Assembly: GCA_947503775.1 (NCBI GenBank)
Contig: CANNFE010000013.1
Location: forward strand, 25,396 to 89,395
DNA: 64,000 nucleotides
Source: an uncultured Paracoccaceae bacterium
GTDB taxonomy: Bacteria > Pseudomonadota > Alphaproteobacteria > Rhodobacterales > Rhodobacteraceae
Direction of reading: 5' to 3'
Position numbers and translations under genes: made by a program. Positions within the stretch are counted from its first letter, which is position 1; the number at the start of each line of letters is the position of its first letter. Positions 27,863 to 36,417 of the stretch are shown in pieces. Below the pieces are notes generated by a model that was given only the letters and a program-made list of their open reading frames with translations, was not told where the DNA came from and did not search any database.

Positions 27863-29677
27863 ATGCTTGCTGCTGCCATGCCCCCTAACGCCTTCTCGAT
27901 TCGCACTTTTATCGGGCCTGTTCTGGCCCTCCTTTTTGCCCTTACGGCGACCGCCCAGTCTGCGAGAGCCCAAGCCGGCGACGTCTGGATTCAGGTCGAA
28001 GCCCGGCCAAGCCTGACCGCTGCGCAGGATCGCGCTCGTTTCTATTCGGGCTCCTTGAACGATGTGAACGGCTTTGCGCTCGACACCGGATGGTACGGGA
28101 TCGCTCTAGGCCCTTATTCATCCGAGGATGCCGAGGCGCTGACGCGCCAGCTTTTACGCGACAGGCTCATTCCGTCCGACAGCTTCATCGCCGACGGCTC
28201 GCAGTTCGAACGGCGGTTCTGGCCGATCGGCAATGCCGCGTTCGAGATCATCGCCCCTCAGCCTGAGCCGGAGCCTCAGATCGCCGCCGAGCCGGAGCCA
28301 CAGCAGATCCAAGAGCCTGAGACCGAGCCGACCCCGATCGTGCAACTCGATGAAACCCCGTCGCAGGCGCGGGCCATCGAGGCCCAGCTCACCCGGCGCG
28401 AACGGGAAAAGGTGCAGACCGCGCTCGAATGGGCCGGGGCCTACGAGGGCGCGATTGACGGGCTCTTTGGGCGCGGCACTCGCAACGCCATGGCGGAATG
28501 GCAGGCTCGCAATGGCTACCAGACGACTGGGATCATGACGAGCGCCCAGCGAAACGAGCTCCTTGTTGCCTATGATGCCGTTCTCGAGGGTCTGGGCATG
28601 GAAATGGTCACCGAGGATGTGGCGGGGATCCAGCTCAGACTGCCGATGGAAGCGGTGCAGTTCGACGCCTATGCACCGCCCTTCGTGCGCTATACCTCAC
28701 AGACCATCGAGGACGCCCAGATCCTGCTCATTTCGCAGCCCGGAGATCAGGATCGCCTCTTCGGCCTCTACGAGATCATGCAGACCCTCGACATCGTACC
28801 CGAGGACGGAGATCGAAGACGGACGGACAGCGCCTTCCGGATCGAGGGGGCAAACAGCCGGATTTCCTCCTTCACGCTCGCCGAACTTCGCGACGGCCGG
28901 ATCAAGGGTTTTACGCTGGTCTGGCCGGCGGGGGATGAACAACGCCGCACGAGACTTCTGGCCGAGATGCGCGCGAGCTTTCAGTTCCTGCCGGGCGTGC
29001 TCGAGCCTTCCGCCGCCTCCGATCCCGAAGATCAGGTCCTCGGCCAGATCGCGGGTCTCGAACTTCGCAGGCCGCGTCTGTCGCGCAGCGGCTTTTACGT
29101 CGATGCCTCCGGAACCACCCTGACGACACCGGAAGCAATCGCGGAATGCAATCGCATCACGCTCGACCGGACCCATGACGCCGAAGTGGCCTTCATCGAC
29201 GAGGCGTTGGGGATCGCGGCACTTAGACCCCTCGAGCCGTTAGCCCCGCCCGCCATCGCGCAACTGCGTGTCCAGACACCCCGGATTGGCGATGAAATGA
29301 CCGTCTCCGGCTATCCCTATGAGGGGGTGCTGAACGCGCCGACGCTCACATTCGGCAGTCTTGCGGATATCCGCGGGCTCAGGGGTGAAACCGACCGCAT
29401 GCGCCTTGACATGACCGTCGAGGACGGTGCGGCCGGTGGGCCGGTCCTCGATCGCTCAGGTGCGGTTGTCGGGCTCCTCTTGGCGGCCCCGGCGGACAGC
29501 AGCACGCAATTGCCGGACGGGGTCAGTTTCTTTCTGGATGCCGAGACGCTCGCCAATCGGCTGACATCCGAAGGTCTGGATATCGCTCCTCCTGCGGGCA
29601 GCTTCGAGACCCAGTCGCCAGAGAGCCTGACAAAGGCCGCACCAAAGCTCACCGTCCTCGTAAGCTGCTGGGACTGA
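27863..29677 (+). CDS. Exported protein with peptidoglycan-binding domain and catalytically degenerate trypsin-like domain
   Basis: 604 residues. A signal peptide (about 1-36, ending SARAQ) is followed by a SPOR-like segment (about 38-125) and a Pro/Glu-rich linker. Next is a peptidoglycan-binding domain (about 170-230, with GAIDGLFGRGTRNAMAEWQ), then a long central domain and a C-terminal chymotrypsin-fold domain (about 405-580). The catalytic positions are lost: the LTNAHVV motif reads LTTPEAI (Glu424 at the His) and GNSGGPV reads GAAGGPV (Ala524 at the Ser). It is therefore probably a periplasmic wall-binding scaffold or sensor rather than a protease. It is divergent from glyQ. Confidence 0.85.
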   Translation: MLAAAMPPNAFSIRTFIGPVLALLFALTATAQSARAQAGDVWIQVEARPSLTAAQDRARFYSGSLNDVNGFALDTGWYGIALGPYSSEDAEALTRQLLRDRLIPSDSFIADGSQFERRFWPIGNAAFEIIAPQPEPEPQIAAEPEPQQIQEPETEPTPIVQLDETPSQARAIEAQLTRREREKVQTALEWAGAYEGAIDGLFGRGTRNAMAEWQARNGYQTTGIMTSAQRNELLVAYDAVLEGLGMEMVTEDVAGIQLRLPMEAVQFDAYAPPFVRYTSQTIEDAQILLISQPGDQDRLFGLYEIMQTLDIVPEDGDRRRTDSAFRIEGANSRISSFTLAELRDGRIKGFTLVWPAGDEQRRTRLLAEMRASFQFLPGVLEPSAASDPEDQVLGQIAGLELRRPRLSRSGFYVDASGTTLTTPEAIAECNRITLDRTHDAEVAFIDEALGIAALRPLEPLAPPAIAQLRVQTPRIGDEMTVSGYPYEGVLNAPTLTFGSLADIRGLRGETDRMRLDMTVEDGAAGGPVLDRSGAVVGLLLAAPADSSTQLPDGVSFFLDAETLANRLTSEGLDIAPPAGSFETQSPESLTKAAPKLTVLVSCWD

Positions 29678-29721
29678 CTCCGTAGCCCCACAAACATCGC
29701 CAAATGCGAAAACCTGACCGC

Positions 29722-31170
29722 TCAGTCCCGCCAGAACTGGATGGTCAGGATCGTAAAGACCGCCATCACCTCCAGCCGTCCGATCAACATGGTGATCGCG
29801 AGGATCCACTTCGCCGTCGCCCCCAGACCTGCGAAATTGCCCGCCGGCCCGATCTCGCTGCCAAGACCCGGCCCGATATTTCCAAGGGCTGTCGCGGCCC
29901 CCGATACCGACGTGATGAAATCAAGACCGGTCATCCCCAACGCGACCGCGACCACACCCAGCGTGACCGTGAAGAAGAAGAAGAACGACATGACAGAGTT
30001 GAGCACGTCATCACCCACCGTCCGTCCATCATAGCGGGGCGTGAAAATGCCAGAGGGCGAGTGGATACGCTCGATCTGGGTCTTGATCGACGCAAAAAGC
30101 AGTTGGTAGCGGAATATCTTGATCGAACAGGCCGTCGATCCCGCGCATCCGCCGATCAGGCCGATGAAAAAGAACAGAACGACGGGAAAGGCGCCCCATC
30201 GCATATAGTCATCGCTGGCATATCCCGTTCCTGTCAGGATCGAAACGACGTTGAAAAGAGACTTGCGAAAAGAGTATTCCAGCGACCCGTCCGACCGCGT
30301 CATCAGCCACAGGGACACCACCGTCACCAGCACGAAGGCGGTCAGAAAGAAGCCTCGGATCTGCCGATCCCGCCAAAGAGGCTGGGCCGTCCCTGCGAGA
30401 AGCTGCACATACCGGACAAAGGGAAGAGCGGCCAGAATCATAAAGACCGCAGCGACATATTCGGCGCCCGCCGAAAACCCGCCAAAGGATGTATCGTAAT
30501 TCGCAAAACCGCCGGTGGCGACGGTTGTCATCGCATGGGTGATTGCGTCCAGCCACCCCATACCGGACAGCCCGTAGCAAGCGGAGCAGGCAAGGGTAAG
30601 AGCAAGGTAGATCACGGAAATACGGCTAGCGATCTCTCCGGCACGCGGCAGGATCTTGCCCATCGTATCAAAGCTCTCGGTCCGAAAGATCTGCATGCCG
30701 CCAACGCGAAGCTCAGGCAGAAACACCATCGCGACGACAATGATGCCAACGCCGCCGAGCCACTGCAAAATCCCTCTCCAGAGCTTGAGACCATCAGGCA
30801 GATCCCCGATCCCCGTCATGACGGTCGATCCTGTCGTGGTCAGGCCGGACATCGCTTCAAAGAACGCATCGGTGAACGTCATCGCGCTCGCCCCCAGCAT
30901 CAGGGGAAGCGCGCCGAAAACCGGCAGGATCAGCCAGACGATCGTCGTCAGAAGAAAGGTCTGACGAATGGACAGTCCCTCACCGACCCCGTTCGAGCAG
31001 GCCAGCGCGATGAGACTACCAGCCAGAACCGTGACGATCCCGGCCTGAAGAAAGACCGTCCATTGCCCGTTGCCTGCAATCAGGTCGATGCCCAGAGGAA
31101 ACAGCATCGTCGCACCCAAAGCAGCGACGAGCAGGCCGATGACGTATCCTACAGGTCGGATGTCGAACAT
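29722..31170 (-). CDS. trkH: TrkH-family potassium uptake protein
   Basis: 482 residues with about ten membrane helices and four pore-loop segments. The filters include TTTGSTVMTG near 115 and later loops around 225, 330 and 450 (MTTVATGG, GCAGSTACSIK, LGNIGPGLG). It moves K+ across the inner membrane, normally with the cytosolic regulator TrkA, whose gene is not in the window. It converges with the exported protease-like gene, leaving about 44 bases between them. Confidence 0.95.
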   Translation of the reverse strand: MFDIRPVGYVIGLLVAALGATMLFPLGIDLIAGNGQWTVFLQAGIVTVLAGSLIALACSNGVGEGLSIRQTFLLTTIVWLILPVFGALPLMLGASAMTFTDAFFEAMSGLTTTGSTVMTGIGDLPDGLKLWRGILQWLGGVGIIVVAMVFLPELRVGGMQIFRTESFDTMGKILPRAGEIASRISVIYLALTLACSACYGLSGMGWLDAITHAMTTVATGGFANYDTSFGGFSAGAEYVAAVFMILAALPFVRYVQLLAGTAQPLWRDRQIRGFFLTAFVLVTVVSLWLMTRSDGSLEYSFRKSLFNVVSILTGTGYASDDYMRWGAFPVVLFFFIGLIGGCAGSTACSIKIFRYQLLFASIKTQIERIHSPSGIFTPRYDGRTVGDDVLNSVMSFFFFFTVTLGVVAVALGMTGLDFITSVSGAATALGNIGPGLGSEIGPAGNFAGLGATAKWILAITMLIGRLEVMAVFTILTIQFWRD

Positions 31171-31244
31171 AAAGCGGAGCTTTGGCGGCAGGCAGGGATC
31201 ACGTCAAGCAACCTCGGCTTCTCTTCGAATGATAGAGCGATCCA

Positions 31245-31277
31245 ACAAAAAAGGGTCGACCCGATGGACCGACCCTT
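31245..31277 (-). terminator. Rho-independent terminator downstream of the lipoprotein gene
   Basis: Read on the minus strand, AAGGGTCG (31277-31270) pairs with CGACCCTT (31258-31251), followed by a run of T. It is 26 bases past the lipoprotein stop and upstream of trkH, so it separates the two. Confidence 0.8.
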
Positions 31278-31302
31278 CCTAGGTATTTCCTATGATCGCC
31301 GC

Positions 31303-31914
31303 TTAGCGGCCAAGGCTGTCGAATGTTCGGCGCTGATCGGGACCAAGACCAAGCCACCCCTGGGTCACAGCCGCCACATGATTGACGATCCGCACCTTTT
31401 GGGTCTGGCCTTGCTCTGCCGCCTGCACGGCCTGATCGCCGGTAAAGGCTTCAAGATCGGTGCGGAACAGGATCGGCTCGGTGACCGGCGCGCCGGTCCG
31501 CGCGTCAAGGACCTGTGCCGTATAGATAATGTCATGCACGGCCTGCGGCGCCCGCGCAACAGCCGCTGGTGTCACCGCATGGAACCGTTGCATGGTCACG
31601 TTCAAGGTCACCGGCTTTGACCCGCGAACGCCTGCGACACCGCGCTGCAGTCCGGCCTCCATCACGGCCTTGACCTGCGCCCGCCGATCTCCCGCAGGAT
31701 CGCCATGCCAAACGATGTCGGCTTCCGGCGCAATCCGGTTCACATCAGTGACCGTCAGCGTCTCAGGAACGCTCACATCCACCGATCTGAAAGACCAGCT
31801 GCGCGCCGTCGCCTCATCGATCCCCTGATTGTAACTTGTTTCCCATGTGGACGAGCATGCAGCTGCAAACAGCAGTGCTCCCATAGCTAATACAGATCTT
31901 CTTTTCACAGCCAC
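31303..31914 (-). CDS. Lipoprotein (DUF6778-like)
   Basis: 203 residues with a lipoprotein signal (ALLFAAACSS, lipidated Cys about 20). The body has a motif set seen in a Rhodobacteraceae lipoprotein family, which I believe is DUF6778: WSFRSVDVSVPETLTVTDVN, DIVWHGDPAGDRRAQVK, and a C-terminal WLGLGPDQRRTF. The function is unknown. It is monocistronic between a terminator and a long AT-rich gap. Confidence 0.78.
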   Translation of the reverse strand: MAVKRRSVLAMGALLFAAACSSTWETSYNQGIDEATARSWSFRSVDVSVPETLTVTDVNRIAPEADIVWHGDPAGDRRAQVKAVMEAGLQRGVAGVRGSKPVTLNVTMQRFHAVTPAAVARAPQAVHDIIYTAQVLDARTGAPVTEPILFRTDLEAFTGDQAVQAAEQGQTQKVRIVNHVAAVTQGWLGLGPDQRRTFDSLGR

Positions 31915-32415
31915 TCCTCAGTCACTCAAGCATTGTCGGCGCATTCCAGATCGACGCCGCCTCACAGGACGCGCAATTTAGAAAAAAAATGGAAACTCAT
32001 CAACTCTTATCCAATTTCCCGTCCTTGCGGCACAAGATCCCTCTTAAGTAGAGCATAACATATTTCTTCTCTACTTTGGCGATTTTCTGCAAGGATTGAA
32101 AATCGATGCCTGATCAAAGTCGTCAATTGGTTAACAAGATGTTTAAAATCTGGTGAAACGAAGAGTTTGCCAGACCGCGTAAGCGCGCTCATCGGCAAGG
32201 TGGCGCGTTTGTATTTCCTTTCGTAAAGCGATCGGTCCCGCATCTGGCGGACAGAGGCAGGGTCCAGCTCATCGCCAGATGGCAGAGACGCTCGTTCACA
32301 GGCTTTGCCCGATCGTCTCCTGACCACATGATCGTGAGGCCGGCACGAACAGCCGTTTTCCCTTCACCAATATGCTCTACGTCAAGGCGTGCAGAGCTTA
32401 CTTGAAGGACATCCC
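31915..32415. other. AT-rich gap with one doubtful open frame
   Basis: About 500 bases between divergent genes, with AT-rich stretches near 31980 and 32060-32160. The minus strand has an open frame of 106 codons (32327 to 32007) with a GTG start and no Shine-Dalgarno. Its C-terminal part (RSREEICYALLKRDLVPQG) looks somewhat protein-like. It may be a small regulator or a decayed gene. No RNA gene or repeat is evident. Confidence 0.4.
32007..32327 (-). CDS. Uncertain small hypothetical protein
   Basis: Up to 106 residues from a GTG start, or about 78 from the internal Met at MRDRSLYERKYKR. It is basic, with helical-looking C-terminal residues (LVNQLTTLIRHRFSILAENR). No recognised family, no clear ribosome site and different base composition from its neighbours. 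Reported only because no other gene fills this gap. Confidence 0.3.
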   Translation of the reverse strand: MVRRRSGKACERASLPSGDELDPASVRQMRDRSLYERKYKRATLPMSALTRSGKLFVSPDFKHLVNQLTTLIRHRFSILAENRQSREEICYALLKRDLVPQGREIG

Positions 32416-33333
32416 ATGCCGCATTTCACTCGCCGTCAGACTCTCGCAGCCGGCCTTTCCTCTCCCGCATTGATCTTGACGCCTCAGCTTGTCAGGGCCG
32501 CCGGGCATTCAGAGGTGCCCGTGCTTCCATCGCATCGATCCTTTCAGCTTGGAGAGTTCAAAGTCGTCACGCTGCTGGACGGCCACACGCCGCGCGATGA
32601 GCCGCAATCGATCTTTGGTATGAATGTCTCCGCCGAAGAGTTCGCAGATGTCAGCGAGGCAAACTTCATCGGAACCGAGACCGCGCATTTCTTCTTCACG
32701 CCGACGCTCGTTGATACCGGATCAGAGGTCATTCTCTTCGATACCGGCCTGGGCCAGGGCGGGCTTCAAACAGCGTTGAGCGATGCCGGATATGGCCCGG
32801 AGGACATCACTCATGTCGTGATCACTCACATGCATGGCGATCATATCGGTGGCCTGATGACGGATGGCGCAGCGACCTTCGCCAATGCAGAGCATCTGAC
32901 CGGACAAGCGGAATTCGACTATTGGACGCAAAATGCAAATGACGCGGTCACAGCGAATGTCATGCCCTTGCAGGACCAGTTCACGCTTCTCGCGGACGGT
33001 GCGGATGTCAGAACAGGCATCACGGCCCGCGCCGCGTTTGGGCACACGCCGGGGCACATGACCTATCTACTTGAAAGCGGCGGGCAGCAGATGCTGCTGA
33101 TGGCCGATCTTGCCAATCACTATGTCTGGTCCTTGGCCTATCCTGATTGGGAGGTTCGGTTCGATATGGACAAGGAAGGCGCGGCTCAGGCGCGCCGCGA
33201 AACACTCGGGATGGTGGCCGCTGAAAAGATCCCGGTCATCGGCTATCATATGCCATTTCCCGCGGCAGGCTTCGTCGAAGAGCGTGGAGAAGGCTTCCAC
33301 TACGTCCCGGTGAGCTATCAATTTCTCGGTTAG
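32416..33333 (+). CDS. Exported MBL-fold metallo-hydrolase
   Basis: 305 residues from the ATG at 32416 (GAAGGA upstream). The N-terminus (FTRRQTLAAGLSSPALI) resembles a twin-arginine or Sec signal. The metallo-beta-lactamase fold carries THMHGDHIGG (about 142-151, the Zn-binding HxHxDH), then GHTPGHMTYL (about 210-220) and a C-terminal GYHMPFPAAGF. Members of this exported group act as lactonases, arylsulfatases or other hydrolases; the substrate is unknown. The gene ends in a hairpin before the PAS gene. Confidence 0.88.
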   Translation: MPHFTRRQTLAAGLSSPALILTPQLVRAAGHSEVPVLPSHRSFQLGEFKVVTLLDGHTPRDEPQSIFGMNVSAEEFADVSEANFIGTETAHFFFTPTLVDTGSEVILFDTGLGQGGLQTALSDAGYGPEDITHVVITHMHGDHIGGLMTDGAATFANAEHLTGQAEFDYWTQNANDAVTANVMPLQDQFTLLADGADVRTGITARAAFGHTPGHMTYLLESGGQQMLLMADLANHYVWSLAYPDWEVRFDMDKEGAAQARRETLGMVAAEKIPVIGYHMPFPAAGFVEERGEGFHYVPVSYQFLG

Positions 33334-33343
33334 CCTCTGATAT

Positions 33344-33370
33344 TAGGGATTTATTCATCCCTATACAGTT
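33344..33370 (+). terminator. Possible terminator after the MBL gene
   Basis: TAGGGAT (33344-33350) pairs with ATCCCTA (33357-33363), with a six-base loop, then TACAGTTTT. The stem is short and the T tract only four, so it is a weak candidate. Confidence 0.45.
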
Positions 33371-33372
33371 TT

Positions 33373-33400
33373 CTCCGGTCAAATGACTCTGACCGGAGAG
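33373..33400 (+). promoter_or_regulatory. Hairpin that includes the Shine-Dalgarno of the PAS/kinase-like gene
   Basis: CTCCGGTCA (33373-33381) pairs with TGACCGGAG (33390-33398) over nine perfect pairs with an eight-base loop. The 3' arm contains GGAG, part of the ribosome site GGAGAG ahead of the ATG at 33405. There is no T tract, so it is not a terminator. In the folded mRNA the ribosome site would be closed. This could be a thermosensor or protein-controlled hairpin, or a passive reducer of translation; which is an inference. Confidence 0.6.
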
Positions 33401-33404
33401 ACAC

Positions 33405-34514
33405 ATGACCGCTCCTATTGATGCTGCCAACTTCATGACGATCGATCGTCTTGTGGACTCTCTTTCACAGATCATATTCCTGATCGATGTCGAACCTGAC
33501 CATACGTTTCGATATCGCAGGCTCAACCTGATGCATCAGAAACTGACGGGTCTCAGCAATACCGATCTCATGGGACGCACCCCCCACGAGGCTCTGCCCC
33601 CCCGGGTCGCGGATGCCGTCTGCCGGAATTACTCCGTCTGCGTCAAAACCCGTCAACACTATGTTTATGAAGAAGTGTTGGAGTTTAACGGCGAACCTTG
33701 CTGGTATCGGACAACTCTGTCACCGATCATGGATGATGCCGGGGAAGTCTGCCTTATCATCGGAAGCGCGGTCGACATAACTGATTACAAGCAGCGCGAC
33801 TTCGAATATGTCTCTGAGCAATCTCAGCTGACGTCACTGATCGATGATCTGCGCTTGTTCTCAGCCATGGCGGTCGAAGATATGCGAGGCCCGTTTCGCA
33901 CGATTCTCGGCCTCTTGAGTTATATCAAGGACGGCTTTCTCGACTTGGGCGACGACAAGATACACCACATCAACATGATCGAGAATGTCACCGAAGCCGC
34001 ATTGCACAAGATGGAAGGCATCGTGGAGCGGGCAGATAGATTCAGCCTCAAGACAGAAACGCATTCCAATGTAAACCTCGACCAGGTCTGCAAGGAATTC
34101 ACCGCTCTTCTCGATCCAGAGAAAAAGTTCCGGATCGTCTTTCCGAAACTCCGTGTTGAGACGGACCGCGTTGCGTTGCAGATCATCATTCGGAGCCTTC
34201 TTGAAAACGCACTTCGCTATGCAGGACGAAAGGTAGAACTGACCGTCACACCGGATAACGGATCAGACGATCGTCTGTGGTTCACCATGTCTGACGACAG
34301 CCTCGGTCCGGCGCCGGACCTGCGGGCTGACGGCCGCAAGGTCGTCCCCCACAAGGAAGAGGCCGATGCGCGGCCCGACATGCTTCTTGTCCGAGACCTC
34401 GTTGAAGAGCGTGAAGGAACCGTGCGACAAATCAACAACGGCCGCCCTGGAACATGGATCGGCTTCTCGCTTCCCGGTCGCCTGCTCTCTCAGGAGGAAA
34501 TGATAGAGAGCTAA
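33405..34514 (+). CDS. PAS-domain histidine-kinase-like protein lacking the phospho-acceptor His
   Basis: 369 residues. A PAS domain (about 15-130, ending VDITDYKQRD) is followed by a helical dimerisation region (about 140-220) and an ATPase-like domain (about 225-360, with SLLENALRYAGR as the N box). The H-box reads AVEDMRGPFRTIL, with Glu158 where the His of SHDLRxPL should be. The G boxes are poor (DDSLGPAP). There is no membrane helix, so it is cytosolic. It may be a sensing or partner-regulating pseudokinase. No response regulator is adjacent. Confidence 0.82.
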   Translation: MTAPIDAANFMTIDRLVDSLSQIIFLIDVEPDHTFRYRRLNLMHQKLTGLSNTDLMGRTPHEALPPRVADAVCRNYSVCVKTRQHYVYEEVLEFNGEPCWYRTTLSPIMDDAGEVCLIIGSAVDITDYKQRDFEYVSEQSQLTSLIDDLRLFSAMAVEDMRGPFRTILGLLSYIKDGFLDLGDDKIHHINMIENVTEAALHKMEGIVERADRFSLKTETHSNVNLDQVCKEFTALLDPEKKFRIVFPKLRVETDRVALQIIIRSLLENALRYAGRKVELTVTPDNGSDDRLWFTMSDDSLGPAPDLRADGRKVVPHKEEADARPDMLLVRDLVEEREGTVRQINNGRPGTWIGFSLPGRLLSQEEMIES

Positions 34515-34621
34515 ATCGCAGTCGCGGCGGGCGAGACCTCTGCAAGGTCTTCTCAGAAAAGCTCTGCGTGCCACCTCGGCGCAAGAAAAGCTTTCCCTGA
34601 CAGAACCATCGAGATCAAACG

Positions 34622-36310
34622 TCAGCCACTTGGGTCACGCCATCGATTGACGATCGGATACCTCCGGTCCAGCCAGAACGCACGCGGAGACAAACGCGCA
34701 CCTGGCGCGGATTGGAACCGCTTGTATTCGCTGACATAGACAAGATGCTCGATCCGCTTGACCGTCTCGCGATCAAACCCGGCCTGCACGCAATCGGCAA
34801 CCGATTTCTCCTCATCCACCAACATCTCAAGAATACCATCAAGAACGTCATAAGGCGGCAGGGAGTCCTCGTCCTTCTGATCGGGCCGCAATTCGGCGGA
34901 GGGGGGTTTTTCGATGATCGAAACCGGTACGACCTCGCCCTCCGGCCCCTTCATCCAATCTCGCCAGGTCCGGTTGCGCCAGCGACAGATCTCGAACACC
35001 CGCGTTTTGTAAAGATCCTTGATCGGATTATAGCCGCCCGACATATCACCATAGATCGTCGCATAGCCGACCGCGATTTCGGATTTGTTGCCGGTCGTCA
35101 GCAGCATCTCCCCGAACTTGTTTGACTGAGCCATCAAAAGAAGACCGCGCAACCGGGACTGGATATTCTCTTCGGTCACATCCTCGTTTCGCCCTGAAAA
35201 CAAAGGCGCAAGCGCATCGCGAATGGCATCCTGAGGTCCCGAAATCGGCACCTCATCCAACCGGCATCCCAAAAGCCGGGCGGCCTGCGCCGCATCCCGC
35301 AAAGAGCTGTCCGACGTATATCGGGACGGCAGCATGACGCAGCGCACATGATCCGCGCCCAGCGCATCGACCGCAATCGCCGCAACAAGGGCCGAGTCGA
35401 TCCCGCCAGACAGACCAAGCAGCACATCCGAAAAACCGGTCTTGGCCATATAATCGCGCAAAGCCCCGACCATGACCCGGTAATCCTGCTCTAGAGAGGT
35501 CGGGATATCGGCGATCGGACCGGGCTCCGGCGACCACCCCGCCTCGTCGCGAACAAACGTGATCTCTCCGTAGGCCTCTTCGAAAAGCGGCATCCGCATC
35601 TCAAGAGCGCCATGGCGGTCGAGTACGAACGAACCGCCATCGAACATCTGGTCGTCCTGCCCGCCCACAAGGTTGAGATAGACCAAAGGCAGTCCGGTTT
35701 CGACCACCCGCGAGACCATGTGATTGAGGCGAACCTCCATCTTGTCGCGAAAGTAAGGAGATCCGTTGGGGATCACGAAGATCTCAGCCCCGCATTCGGC
35801 CATCGTTTCGGTGACATCGGGATACCACGCGTCTTCGCAAATCGGAGTGCCGATCCGCGGGCTTTGATTGTTCAGCGTCCATGGGCCCTGAACCTGCCCT
35901 CGATTGAACACCCGAACCTCGTCGAACACATTGAAATTGGGAAGAAAATGCTTGAACGCCCGACTTATCACCCGGCCTTCACGAAAGACGTGATAGGCGT
36001 TGTGCAGCCGAGTGCCGTCGACAAAGGGCCCGCCAATTGCAAGGGCCGGACCTGCGCCGCACTCCGTCATGAGCCGATCAAGGTGATCGGCCGCATCCAG
36101 AACAAAGGCAGGTTTGCGGATCAGATCCTGGGGCTGATACCCGGTCAGGAACATCTCGGGCAGTGCCACAAGATCGACCCCGCGGCTGCGACCCTCCTCC
36201 CAGGCGGAACGTGCCTTTTGGGCATTGCCGGAAAGATCCCCGACCACCGGGTTGAGTTGCGCCAGAAGGATCCGAAACCGATCGTGGCTATGTGCTGTTG
36301 TCCCATCCAT
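34622..36310 (-). CDS. nadE: Glutamine-dependent NAD+ synthase
   Basis: About 562 residues. An N-terminal nitrilase-like amidase domain (about 10-260) has Glu in ALPEMFLTG, Lys in KHFLPN and Cys in PICEDAWYP. A C-terminal synthetase domain (from about 285) has the ATP-pyrophosphatase loop GLSGGIDSAL. It makes NAD from nicotinic acid adenine dinucleotide using glutamine as the nitrogen source. The frame is open to 36334, but ATG 36310 gives the usual short leader; neither start has a clear Shine-Dalgarno. It is divergent from the MORN gene, with about 107 bases between starts. Confidence 0.95.
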   Translation of the reverse strand: MDGTTAHSHDRFRILLAQLNPVVGDLSGNAQKARSAWEEGRSRGVDLVALPEMFLTGYQPQDLIRKPAFVLDAADHLDRLMTECGAGPALAIGGPFVDGTRLHNAYHVFREGRVISRAFKHFLPNFNVFDEVRVFNRGQVQGPWTLNNQSPRIGTPICEDAWYPDVTETMAECGAEIFVIPNGSPYFRDKMEVRLNHMVSRVVETGLPLVYLNLVGGQDDQMFDGGSFVLDRHGALEMRMPLFEEAYGEITFVRDEAGWSPEPGPIADIPTSLEQDYRVMVGALRDYMAKTGFSDVLLGLSGGIDSALVAAIAVDALGADHVRCVMLPSRYTSDSSLRDAAQAARLLGCRLDEVPISGPQDAIRDALAPLFSGRNEDVTEENIQSRLRGLLLMAQSNKFGEMLLTTGNKSEIAVGYATIYGDMSGGYNPIKDLYKTRVFEICRWRNRTWRDWMKGPEGEVVPVSIIEKPPSAELRPDQKDEDSLPPYDVLDGILEMLVDEEKSVADCVQAGFDRETVKRIEHLVYVSEYKRFQSAPGARLSPRAFWLDRRYPIVNRWRDPSG

Positions 36311-36417
36311 ACCAAAGCGATGTAGCAGACCCACGCCGGGAGGAAACCCGCGAGCGATGCTTGACGGCTGCCGTCCCGCCGATCACCCTGCGAAAAAAGC
36401 TTCCCCAAGGAACCGAA

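Noticed and set aside
29704..31620. 638-codon plus-strand frame
   Set aside because: Antisense to trkH and the lipoprotein gene; extremely rich in Arg, His, Gln and Asp, with no domain.
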